DNA from: Schaalia odontolytica
GTDB taxonomy: Bacteria > Actinomycetota > Actinomycetes > Actinomycetales > Actinomycetaceae
Assembly (NCBI GenBank): GCA_958415245.1
Contig: CATYYP010000046.1
Span: 1-10,019 of the forward strand
DNA length: 10,019 nt
Reading direction: 5' to 3'
Shown here in pieces: positions 1 through 6,137 of this stretch. Numbering within the stretch: the first letter of the stretch is position 1; each line of letters begins with the position of its first letter. The notes below the pieces were generated by a model. That model saw only the letters and a program-made list of their open reading frames with translations. It was not told the origin of the DNA and made no database searches. The translations under genes and the position numbers were made by a program.

Positions 1-54
1 CGGCGGCGCCCGGAACACCCGTGGGGCCGCAAGCAGTCCGGCAGCACACAGCAA

Positions 55-86
55 GGGGCCCGAAGCGCCGAAGCGCCTCGGGCCCC
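55..86 (-). terminator. Hairpin terminator after oppDF
   Basis: A perfect 9-bp stem (55-63 with 78-86) is extended by an inner 4-bp GCGC stem (65-68 with 73-76) that closes a CGAA tetraloop. It begins 22 bases past the oppDF stop and is the right place to end the oppBCDF transcript. Only a few T residues follow in the minus direction (TTGCTGTGTG), so it is not a classic U-tailed terminator, but terminators with poor U tails are common in Actinobacteria. A smaller 5-bp hairpin (86-90 with 95-99) lies between it and the stop codon. I see no gene in bases 1-107. Confidence 0.75.
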
Positions 87-107
87 ACACTCGCGTGTGT
101 CAGTTGC

Positions 108-2021
108 TCACAGGTTGAGCTGGATGTTGCGGCCGGGGACGGCCTCGATCAGCTCGCGCGTGTAGTCCTGGACCGGGTTGTTGAACAGCTCGTCCGTCGA
201 GTTGGCCTCGACGAGCTTGCCCTTCTCCATGACGATCACGTCGTCGGCGATCTGGCGGACAACGGCCAGGTCGTGCGTGATGAACAGGTAGGACAGGCCC
301 AGCTGCGCCTGCAGGTCGTTGAGCAGGTAGAGGATCTGGTTCTGCACCAGAACGTCCAGCGCGGACACGGCCTCGTCCAGGACGATGACCTCCGGGTTGA
401 GGGCGAGGGCGCGGGCCACGGCCACGCGCTGGCGCTGGCCGCCGGAGAGCTCGTTCGGGTAGCGGCGCATGGCGCTACGCGGCAGGGCCACCATGTCGAG
501 CAGCTCGGAAGCACGCGCGATGCGCAGCTTCTTCGGGTTGAACTCGTGCTTCTCGGCGGCGGTCAGCGAACGCTTCGCGTCGGCGGCCTCGACGAGGACG
601 CGCATCCATTCCTCGGGCTCGCGGCCCGTGGCCTCGGCGCGCTTGATTTCGGCGCGCGCATACTCCAGGGTGCCGTAGCCGTGGATCTTCAGCGGCTCCT
701 CGATCAGTCGGTAGATCGAGAACATGGGATCCAGCGAACCGTAGGGGTTCTGGAACACGGCCTGGAGGCGGCGGCGCAGGCGGAAGAGTTCCGCTTCGCT
801 CATCTGCGAGGTGTCCTCGCCGTCGAAGTAGACCTTGCCCTTCGTCGGCTTGAGGAGCTGCAGAACCATGTTCGCGGCGGTGGACTTGCCGGAGCCGGAC
901 TCGCCGACGACCGCGAGGGTCGTGCCGCGGCGCAGTTCGAAGGACACGTCGTCGACGGCCAGGAAGGTGTCCTGGCCCTTCTTGGCGCCGCGGATGTCGA
1001 ATTTCTTGGTGAGGTTTTCGACGCGGATGATGGCATCCGTGGAGGTTGCGCCCTTGCCGGCACCGACGAGCTCTTCCTCGGTGACCGAGATGCCCTGCTT
1101 GTGAGCGGACTCGATGCGCGCGGAGGCCAGGGAGGGCGCGGCGGACACGAGGCGCTTCGTGTAGGGGTGCTGGGGGTGCTGGAGGATCTCCAGGGCGGGG
1201 CCGGACTCGACGATGCGGCCGCGGTGCATGACGACGAGCTGCTCGGCGCGCTCGGCGGCCAGGCCGAGGTCGTGCGTAATGAACAGCACGGCGGTGCCCA
1301 TCTCAGAGGTGAGCTTGCCAAGGTGGTCGAGGATGCGGCGCTGGACGGTCACGTCCAGAGCGGAGGTCGGCTCGTCGGCGATCAGCAGCTTGGGGTGGGC
1401 GGCCATGCCGATGGCGATGAGGGCGCGCTGGCGCATGCCGCCGGAGAATTCGTGCGGGTACTGGTTGGCGCGGCGTTTCGCGTCGGGGAGGCCGGCTTCC
1501 TTGAGGAGCTGGGTCACGCGCTGGCCGGCCTCGGAGCGGGGCACGACGTTGTTCGCGAGGAGAGCTTCCTTGACCTGGGTGCCCACGCGGAGCACGGGGT
1601 TGAGGTTACTCATCGGGTCCTGGGGGACGAGGCCGATGCCGGATCCGCGCAGCTCCACCCACTGCTTGGTGGACAGGTGGGTGATGTCGCGGCCGTCGAA
1701 TTCGATCTTTCCGCCCGCGACCTTGCCGGTGCCGGGCAGCAGGCCGATGACGGCGGCGGCGGTCGTGGACTTACCGGAGCCGGATTCGCCGACGATTGCG
1801 ACGGTCTGGCCGGGGTAGATGGTCAGGTTCGCGCCGCGCACGGCGGGGACGACGCCGGTCGAGGAGGTGAAGGTGACCTCCAGGTCCGTGATCTTGAGCA
1901 GGGGCTGCACGTCGTCCGGGTGGATGTCGGACGAGGCCGGGGCCGCGCTGGGGGCGACGGCTCGTTCGACGATCTCTTCCATCTCCTTGTCGGAGAGCTG
2001 GGGGGTGTTCGTTTCGCTCAC
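108..2021 (-). CDS. oppDF: Fused oligopeptide ABC transporter ATP-binding protein (OppD-OppF)
   Basis: This 637-residue cytoplasmic protein carries two complete ABC ATPase domains and should energise peptide uptake through OppB and OppC. Domain 1 (about 40-295) has Walker A at 78-86 (GESGSGKST), Q-loop Gln134, signature FSGGM at 192-196, Walker B ending DEPTSALD at 216-223, switch His250, and the HPYTKRLV segment (286-292 region) typical of peptide and nickel importers. Domain 2 (about 331-637) has Walker A at 373-381, Gln424, signature LSGGQ at 525-529, Walker B ending DEAVSALD at 549-556, and His583. Peptide importers often use two separate proteins, OppD and OppF; fused forms are common in Actinobacteria. 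Domain 2 has about 43 more residues between Q-loop and signature than domain 1. The start is GTG at 2021, overlapping the oppC stop by 4 bases (GTGA), with GAAGG 7 bases upstream. The transported peptide class cannot be read from the sequence. Confidence 0.93.
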   Translation of the reverse strand: MSETNTPQLSDKEMEEIVERAVAPSAAPASSDIHPDDVQPLLKITDLEVTFTSSTGVVPAVRGANLTIYPGQTVAIVGESGSGKSTTAAAVIGLLPGTGKVAGGKIEFDGRDITHLSTKQWVELRGSGIGLVPQDPMSNLNPVLRVGTQVKEALLANNVVPRSEAGQRVTQLLKEAGLPDAKRRANQYPHEFSGGMRQRALIAIGMAAHPKLLIADEPTSALDVTVQRRILDHLGKLTSEMGTAVLFITHDLGLAAERAEQLVVMHRGRIVESGPALEILQHPQHPYTKRLVSAAPSLASARIESAHKQGISVTEEELVGAGKGATSTDAIIRVENLTKKFDIRGAKKGQDTFLAVDDVSFELRRGTTLAVVGESGSGKSTAANMVLQLLKPTKGKVYFDGEDTSQMSEAELFRLRRRLQAVFQNPYGSLDPMFSIYRLIEEPLKIHGYGTLEYARAEIKRAEATGREPEEWMRVLVEAADAKRSLTAAEKHEFNPKKLRIARASELLDMVALPRSAMRRYPNELSGGQRQRVAVARALALNPEVIVLDEAVSALDVLVQNQILYLLNDLQAQLGLSYLFITHDLAVVRQIADDVIVMEKGKLVEANSTDELFNNPVQDYTRELIEAVPGRNIQLNL

Positions 2022-2986
2022 TTGCGTGCCTTCGGGTCGAGGGCTTCGCGCACGGCGTCGCCCATCATGATGAAGCTGAGGACGGTCAGGGCCAGGGCCG
2101 CGCCCGGGTAGAACAGGACCATCGGGTTGGTGCGCAGGGACGTCTGAGCGGACGAGATGTCAGCGCCCCAGGAGACGACCGACGTCGGCAGGCCGATGCC
2201 CATGAAGGACAGGGAGGCCTCGGACACGATGAAGGTGCCCAGTGCGACGGTTGCGTACACGATGATGGGGGCCATCGAGTTCGGGATGATGTGGCTCAGC
2301 AGGATGCGCGCACGGGACGCGCCGGTTGCGCGGGCCGCGGTCACGAACTCTTCGTTCTTGGCGGATAGGACCGAACCGCGGGTGATGCGCGCGATGGAGG
2401 TCCAGCCGAACATGGACAGGACGATGACGACCATGAGGATGGAGCGCGAGCCCTTGAACATCTGCATGAACACGATCGCGGCGAGGAGCAGCGGGATCGC
2501 GAAGAACACGTCGGTGATGCGCGAGAGGAGGGCGTCGAACCAGCCGCCGAAGTAGCCGGCGAGTGCGCCGACGGTGCCGCCGATCAGCACGACCGCGATG
2601 GTCGTGAGGATGCCGACGGACACGGATGCGCGGGCGCCGTAGACGACGCGGGCGTAGATGTCGCAGCCCTGCTTGTCGAAGCCGAAGGGGTGTCCGGCGG
2701 AGGGACCGGCCAGCGACGAGGAGAGCTCGCAGAACTTCGGGTCGGTCGCGGTGAAGAGCGACGGGAAGAGCGCGAGGAGCGCGGCGAGCGCGATGATGAA
2801 CGCGGCGATCCAGAAGGTCGGGCGGCGGCGCAGGCGCTTCCAGGCCTCGCCCCACATGGACGAGGGGGCACCCTCGTCGGCGACTGCGTCGACGGCACCG
2901 AGGCCGGTCTCGTCGATGTCGGAGACGTAGTGGTCCTGGCCCGCGCGGGTGCGGGCGATGTTGGCGGAAGGAATCTGGTCACTCAT
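2018..2986 (-). CDS. oppC: Oligopeptide ABC transporter permease OppC
   Basis: This 322-residue inner-membrane permease is one half of the peptide channel and pairs with OppB. A hydrophilic N-terminal tail of about 55 residues precedes TM1 (about 57-78). It is followed by the family motif HPFGFDKQGCDIYARVVYGA (99-118), then further membrane segments. The cytoplasmic EAA loop that docks on the ATPase is at about 212-236 (EEFVTAARATGASRARILL and on). The C terminus, ALDPKARK, is typical of OppC/DppC. The usual GRD of the HPFG motif reads GCD here, and a second cysteine (Cys86) lies in the same outer loop. The ATG at 2986 overlaps the oppB stop by 8 bases, with GAGGA 6 bases upstream, so translational coupling is likely. 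DppC or another peptide-type permease are equally possible names, since the substrate is not known. Confidence 0.93.
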   Translation of the reverse strand: MSDQIPSANIARTRAGQDHYVSDIDETGLGAVDAVADEGAPSSMWGEAWKRLRRRPTFWIAAFIIALAALLALFPSLFTATDPKFCELSSSLAGPSAGHPFGFDKQGCDIYARVVYGARASVSVGILTTIAVVLIGGTVGALAGYFGGWFDALLSRITDVFFAIPLLLAAIVFMQMFKGSRSILMVVIVLSMFGWTSIARITRGSVLSAKNEEFVTAARATGASRARILLSHIIPNSMAPIIVYATVALGTFIVSEASLSFMGIGLPTSVVSWGADISSAQTSLRTNPMVLFYPGAALALTVLSFIMMGDAVREALDPKARK

Positions 2987-3905
2987 AGCGGATCCTCGGG
3001 TCGAGCACGGCGTACAGGAGGTCGACGATCAGGTTCGCGATGATGTAGACCAGCACGAGCACTGTTGTCACTGACACGACGGTCTGGGGTTCGCCCTTGA
3101 TGATGGCGCTCCACAGGGTGCCGCCGACGCCGTGGATGTTGAAGATACCCTCGGTGATGATCGCGCCGCCCATGAGGGCGCCGAGGTCGCCGCCGATGAA
3201 CGTGGCGACGGGGATGAGGGAGTTGCGCAGGATGTGGCGCGTCATGACGACGCCACCGGAAAGGCCCTTGGCGCGCGCGGTGCGCACGTAGTCGGCGGAG
3301 ACGTTCTCGGAGACGGACTGGCGGGTCAGTCGGATGACGTAGGCCAGGGAGACGCCGCCGAGCACCATGGCTGGCATGGTGAGGCTCTTGAGGTCGACGG
3401 AGGCCGAGGCCGTGGTCGGCAGGATCGCGAGCTGAACGCCCAGGACGTACTGGAGGACGAAGCCGAGCACGAAGGTGGGGACGGAGATCAGCAGGAGGGA
3501 GAGCACGAGGATGGTGGAGTCAAACCACTTGCCGCGGCGCATGCCCGCGACGACGCCGAGGCTAATGCCGAGGACGGTTTCGATGGCGAGGGCGTAGAGG
3601 GCGAGCTTCGCGGTCGTTGGGAAGGCGGTCGCCATGATGGACGTGACCTTCTGGCCGTTGAACGCGGTGCCGAAGTCGAGGGTGAAGACTCCCTTGAGGT
3701 ACAGCAGGTACTGCATCCAGAAGGGCTTGTCCAGGTTGTACTGGGCGCGGATCTGCGCGGCGGCGGCCTCGGAGAGGCCGCGGTCGCCACCGAGTGCGGC
3801 GACGGGGTCACCTGGCATCAGGTAGACCATCGCGAAGATCAGAAAGGTGGCTCCGAAGAAGACCGGGATGGTCTGGAGGAGTCGCCGTCCGATGTAGCGG
3901 AGCAT
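2979..3905 (-). CDS. oppB: Oligopeptide ABC transporter permease OppB
   Basis: This 308-residue inner-membrane permease is the partner of OppC. It opens with the family's typical start, MLRYIGRRLLQTIPVFFGAT, in which TM1 follows a short basic segment. The outer-loop motif MPGDPVAALGG is at 30-40. Several more membrane segments follow. The EAA loop is at about 204-232 (ADYVRTARAKGLSGGVV and on), and the C terminus LLYAVLDPRIRYE is characteristic of OppB/DppB. I chose ATG at 3905 rather than an in-frame TTG two codons upstream, because AAAGGA lies 6 bases before the ATG but directly abuts the TTG. It is the first gene after a 373-base gap downstream of oppA and overlaps oppC, so oppB, oppC and oppDF form a tight block. 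The exact substrate class (dipeptide or oligopeptide) is open. Confidence 0.93.
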   Translation of the reverse strand: MLRYIGRRLLQTIPVFFGATFLIFAMVYLMPGDPVAALGGDRGLSEAAAAQIRAQYNLDKPFWMQYLLYLKGVFTLDFGTAFNGQKVTSIMATAFPTTAKLALYALAIETVLGISLGVVAGMRRGKWFDSTILVLSLLLISVPTFVLGFVLQYVLGVQLAILPTTASASVDLKSLTMPAMVLGGVSLAYVIRLTRQSVSENVSADYVRTARAKGLSGGVVMTRHILRNSLIPVATFIGGDLGALMGGAIITEGIFNIHGVGGTLWSAIIKGEPQTVVSVTTVLVLVYIIANLIVDLLYAVLDPRIRYE

Positions 3906-3959
3906 GGACAATCCTTTAGTGTTCGTGTCGTGGGAGGGGAGGTTCCGATCCCTGGCGGA

Positions 3960-3975
3960 GCCTCGCAGGCGAGGC
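3960..3975 (-). other. GC-rich hairpin in the oppB leader
   Basis: A perfect 6-bp inverted repeat, GCCTCG and CGAGGC, is separated by 4 bases. As RNA of the minus strand it lies about 55 bases before the oppB start codon, between a candidate -10 element and the ribosome binding site. It could stabilise the 5' end of the oppBCDF message or mark an mRNA processing boundary. No T run follows, so I do not call it a terminator. Confidence 0.45.
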
Positions 3976-3988
3976 CGACTATGGTCCC

Positions 3989-3994
3989 ATCATA
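3989..3994 (-). promoter_or_regulatory. Candidate -10 element for oppBCDF
   Basis: On the minus strand this reads TATGAT, five of six matches to TATAAT, in an A/T-richer patch within a GC-rich genome. No convincing -35 hexamer lies at 16-18 bases, though -35 elements are often weak in Actinobacteria. It would give a leader of about 80 bases containing the 3960-3975 hairpin. It supports, but does not prove, a separate promoter for oppBCDF. Confidence 0.35.
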
Positions 3995-4169
3995 GGGTAA
4001 AGAATGGGCAAATGGCGCATCGGTCTCTCAATTTGTCTTCCGTATCAAACCCGTGATGCTGTTTTGAGATGAAAGTGTGTTCCGCGTCAATGTGGGCGTG
4101 CAGTGCGTTGCTGAGCTGCGTTGATGTGTGTGGGGCTGTCGAAAAGAGATGTGCGAGGGGCGGGCGGCG

Positions 4170-4211
4170 TTATCCCCCCCCCCCAGAAGGGAGGGTAAAC
4201 AAGGGGGATAA
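4170..4211 (-). repeat. Inverted repeat containing an 11-base G tract
   Basis: A perfect 9-bp inverted repeat (4170-4178, TTATCCCCC; 4203-4211, GGGGGATAA) has a 24-base loop. The left arm runs directly into a homopolymer of 11 C on the plus strand (4174-4184), which is 11 G on the transcribed minus strand. Because the tract is longer than the five pairs the stem needs, the stem can form in shifted registers. Such tracts are prone to length change by slipped-strand mispairing. The tract lies about 270 bases upstream of the oppB start. Confidence 0.7.
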
Positions 4212-4228
4212 AATAGTTGTGTTATGTT

Positions 4229-4252
4229 AAAAAAAAGGCTGACACCTAAACC
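4229..4252 (-). terminator. Weak candidate terminator after oppA
   Basis: In the minus direction, a short 4-bp stem with one G-U pair (GGTT at 4252-4249 with AGCC at 4240-4237) is followed directly by eight T residues (4236-4229). It begins 27 bases beyond the oppA stop codon. The T run is excellent but the stem is weak, so partial termination is the most I would infer. That would let oppA message exceed oppBCDF message, as is usual for binding proteins. Confidence 0.4.
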
Positions 4253-4278
4253 AGTAAGATAAGGTTAACCTCGTGCGA

Positions 4279-5877
4279 TCACTTCTTGGTGATCTGGTAC
4301 ATCACGGGCTGACCCTTCCAGTCGAACTTGACGTTGTCGACGTTCTTGGACCATGCGCCGTTGACGTTGGTGTACCACAGGGGCACAGCCGGCATGTCGC
4401 GCAGCAGGATGGTCTGGGCCTGCTCGAGGATCTTCGCGGCGTCGGCGCTGCTGGTGGCGGAGGATGCCTGGGTCACCAGGGAATCGAACTCGCTGTTGGA
4501 GTACTGACCCTTGTTGGCGTCGGCGCCGGTGGCGTACTGGGGCTGCAGGAAGTTGTACAGCGCCGGGTAGTCGCCCTGCCAGCCGTTACGGAACGCGCCG
4601 GTCATCTCACCCTTGTCCTCTGCGTCGAGCAGGGACTTGAAGTCGGCGAAGGGGTTGCCTTCAGCGTCGATACCCAGGGTGTTCTTGATCGAGTTCGTGG
4701 TTGCGTCGACCCATTCCTTGTGGCCACCGTCAGAGTTGTAGGCGATGGTGAAGGTGCCGTCCCAGGGGGAGATGGCGTCGGCCTTGGCCCACAGTTCCTT
4801 GGCCTTCTCGGGGTTGTAGGTCAGGACCTCGTTGCCGGAGACGTTGGCGTCGTAGCCCTCAAGCGTCGGAGCGGTGAAGTCCTTGGAGGGGGTACGGGTG
4901 CCGTTGAAGATGTTCTTCACGATGGTCTCGCGGTCGACGGCCATCGAGATGGCCTGGCGACGCAGCTGGCCTTCCTCGCCGGAGAAGTGGGGCAGGTACT
5001 GCGGGATCGTGAAGTACTGAGCGCCAGCGTAGGGCTGGTTCACGGTGCGGCCGGAGAGCTCGGACTCGTAGGTGGCGAACACGGAGGCAGGCACGGCATC
5101 GAGGACGTCCACGGAGTCGGAGGACAGATCCTGGTAGGCCGCGTCGAGGCTCGAGTAGAAGACGAAGGTCACGCCGTCGTTCTGGGCCTTGGTGTCACCC
5201 ACATAGTTCTCGTTGGGGACGGCGGTGAACTTGACGTTGTGCTCCCACGCGTCGGCCGAGGCCATCTTGTAGGGGCCGTTGCCCACGGGGGCCTGGCCGC
5301 CGGCGTCGGGGTTCTCCAGGGTCGAGTCCGGGAGCGGCGCGTAGGCGACGTAGCCCAGGCGGGACATGAAGTCCGAGGTGGGGTTCTTCAGCTTCGCGGT
5401 GAAGGTGTAGTCGTCGACCTCGGTCAGGCCGGTGATCTCGCCGTTGCCCTCGTCGTCGGTGCCCTCGAAGATGCTGAAGAAGGCAGCCTGCTGCTGGTTC
5501 TTGGAGGTGATCAGGTTCCAAGCCTTGATGAAGTTGTGGGCCTGGACGGGGGTGCCGTCGGAGAACTTGCGGTCGTTGTGGAGCTTGATGGTCCACTCGG
5601 ACGCGTCCTCGTTGGGCTCGATGGACTCGGCGACGTCGAGGACGGCCTTGCCGTCAACGTCGTAGCGGACGAGCTGGCTGAACAGGACGGTCAGGATCCT
5701 GCCGCCGCCGTTCTCGTTGGTCAGGCCCGGCAGGAGCGGGTTCTGGGGCTCGGAGCCGTTCACGGTGACGACCTTGTCGGCGGAGCCGGACGAGGACGTG
5801 GAGCCGCCGCCGGCGCAGGCGGTCAGAGCGAGCGCGGCAGCCGCGGGGATGACGAGCCATGCCTTCTTCAGGTTCAT
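4279..5877 (-). CDS. oppA: Oligopeptide-binding lipoprotein OppA (family 5 solute-binding protein)
   Basis: This 532-residue lipoprotein captures peptides outside the membrane and delivers them to OppB-OppC. A signal peptide (1-20) ends in the lipobox LTAC with acylated Cys21, followed by a Gly/Ser linker. The mature part follows the SBP_bac_5 pattern: EWTIKLHNDRKFSDGTPVQA (95-114) matches the conserved motif of this family, a PVGNGPYKM segment lies at 197-205, and GWQGDYPALYNFLQPQY (432-448) is typical of peptide-binding members. The reading frame stays open to 5979, but I chose ATG at 5877 because GGAGG lies 8 bases upstream and the signal peptide begins exactly there. It is separated from oppB by 373 bases. 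Nickel- or dipeptide-binding relatives exist in the same family, so peptide specificity is an inference from the motifs and the neighbouring permeases. Confidence 0.93.
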   Translation of the reverse strand: MNLKKAWLVIPAAAALALTACAGGGSTSSSGSADKVVTVNGSEPQNPLLPGLTNENGGGRILTVLFSQLVRYDVDGKAVLDVAESIEPNEDASEWTIKLHNDRKFSDGTPVQAHNFIKAWNLITSKNQQQAAFFSIFEGTDDEGNGEITGLTEVDDYTFTAKLKNPTSDFMSRLGYVAYAPLPDSTLENPDAGGQAPVGNGPYKMASADAWEHNVKFTAVPNENYVGDTKAQNDGVTFVFYSSLDAAYQDLSSDSVDVLDAVPASVFATYESELSGRTVNQPYAGAQYFTIPQYLPHFSGEEGQLRRQAISMAVDRETIVKNIFNGTRTPSKDFTAPTLEGYDANVSGNEVLTYNPEKAKELWAKADAISPWDGTFTIAYNSDGGHKEWVDATTNSIKNTLGIDAEGNPFADFKSLLDAEDKGEMTGAFRNGWQGDYPALYNFLQPQYATGADANKGQYSNSEFDSLVTQASSATSSADAAKILEQAQTILLRDMPAVPLWYTNVNGAWSKNVDNVKFDWKGQPVMYQITKK

Positions 5878-5919
5878 GGATTCTTCCTCCTGGTTGATGG
5901 GTGGAACTGGGGGCGGTGC

Positions 5920-5951
5920 CCTCAGGTATGGTCCGAGAGTAACCCCTGAGG
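5920..5951 (-). promoter_or_regulatory. Stem-loop in the oppA mRNA leader
   Basis: A perfect 7-bp inverted repeat (CCTCAGG at 5920-5926, CCTGAGG at 5945-5951) is extended, after a 3-base bulge (5927-5929), by a GGT/ACC stem (5930-5932 with 5942-5944) closing a 9-base loop. It lies in the predicted 5' leader, about 43 bases before the oppA ATG, leaving the GGAGG ribosome binding site exposed. It may stabilise the message or be a target for a regulator. I recognise no known riboswitch. Confidence 0.5.
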
Positions 5952-5994
5952 CCTGGAAGATACGAAAGATGTCCATCATGTGCGCATTACATTT

Positions 5995-6021
5995 TGGTTA
6001 CAAACGTAAAAAGAAGGTCAA
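5995..6021 (-). promoter_or_regulatory. Candidate oppA promoter
   Basis: On the minus strand, TTGACC (6021-6016; five of six matches to TTGACA) is followed after 15 bases by TAACCA (6000-5995), within the most A/T-rich patch upstream of oppA. The -35 match is good, while the -10 match and the 15-base spacing are suboptimal. A second option is TTGTAA (6002-5997) followed after 17 bases by CATGAT. Either gives a leader of about 90-115 bases containing the 5920-5951 stem-loop. Confidence 0.4.
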
Positions 6022-6028
6022 ATAATGG

Positions 6029-6039
6029 TGTGAGTCACA
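6029..6039. promoter_or_regulatory. 11-base palindrome upstream of oppA promoter
   Basis: TGTGAGTCACA is a perfect palindrome of two 5-base arms around one G. It sits just upstream of the candidate oppA -35 element. A further TGTGAC half-site lies at 6055-6060, 26 bases away. The arms equal CRP half-sites, but the spacing of one base instead of six does not fit CRP. It is a plausible operator for an unknown regulator of oppA. Confidence 0.35.
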
Positions 6040-6072
6040 TAAAAGTGGGTCTGTTGTGACGAAGTATTCATG

Positions 6073-6122
6073 CGACGAGGCCGGGGCTGAGCGTGCGCAC
6101 ACACCCGGCCTCGGCCTCGTCG
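6073..6122 (-). terminator. Long hairpin terminator of the osmoprotectant operon
   Basis: An 11-bp perfect stem (6073-6083 with 6112-6122) continues inward, past a single mismatch in the minus-strand RNA, for a few more pairs. An alternative 10-bp pairing (6076-6085 with 6104-6113) is also possible. It begins 15 bases after the stop of the substrate-binding protein gene. It is very GC-rich and lacks a long T run, as is frequent in Actinobacteria. It separates the osmoprotectant operon from the oppA promoter region. Confidence 0.75.
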
Positions 6123-6137
6123 AGTAAAGGGGAGGGA

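Larger units (their letters stand above)
3906..4278 (-). other. oppA-oppB intergenic region without a gene
   Basis: This 373-base stretch has no credible coding region on either strand. From oppA towards oppB it holds a weak terminator-like stem followed by eight T residues (4229-4252), a 9-bp inverted repeat containing an 11-base G tract (4170-4211), about 170 bases with no structure I can support, a candidate -10 element (3989-3994) and a GC-rich hairpin (3960-3975). Its length is unusual for genes that belong to one transporter, and suggests that oppA and oppBCDF are uncoupled in expression. Confidence 0.7.

Noticed and set aside
21..2111. A 696-codon open frame on the plus strand opposite oppDF.
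   Set aside because: It is antisense to a gene with full ABC motifs. Its low-complexity Gly/Ala/Val/Asp/Leu/Arg composition is what the reverse strand of GC-rich coding DNA gives, and no ribosome binding site supports it.
4026..4069. A 6-bp inverted repeat (TCTCAA and TTGAGA) in the oppA-oppB gap.
   Set aside because: The arms are short and 32 bases apart, which is expected by chance in a region of this size.
4273..5949. A 558-codon open frame on the plus strand opposite oppA.
   Set aside because: It mirrors oppA over its whole length, is Gly/Val/Leu/Asp-rich with no recognisable fold or motif, and is explained by codon bias on the other strand.
5878..5979. A 34-residue extension of OppA upstream of the ATG at 5877.
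   Set aside because: It would bury the lipoprotein signal peptide inside the protein and lies over the leader stem-loop. GGAGG is correctly placed for 5877.
6029..6039. A CRP binding site at TGTGAGTCACA.
   Set aside because: CRP needs six bases between the TGTGA and TCACA arms; here there is one. The palindrome is kept only as a site for an unknown regulator.
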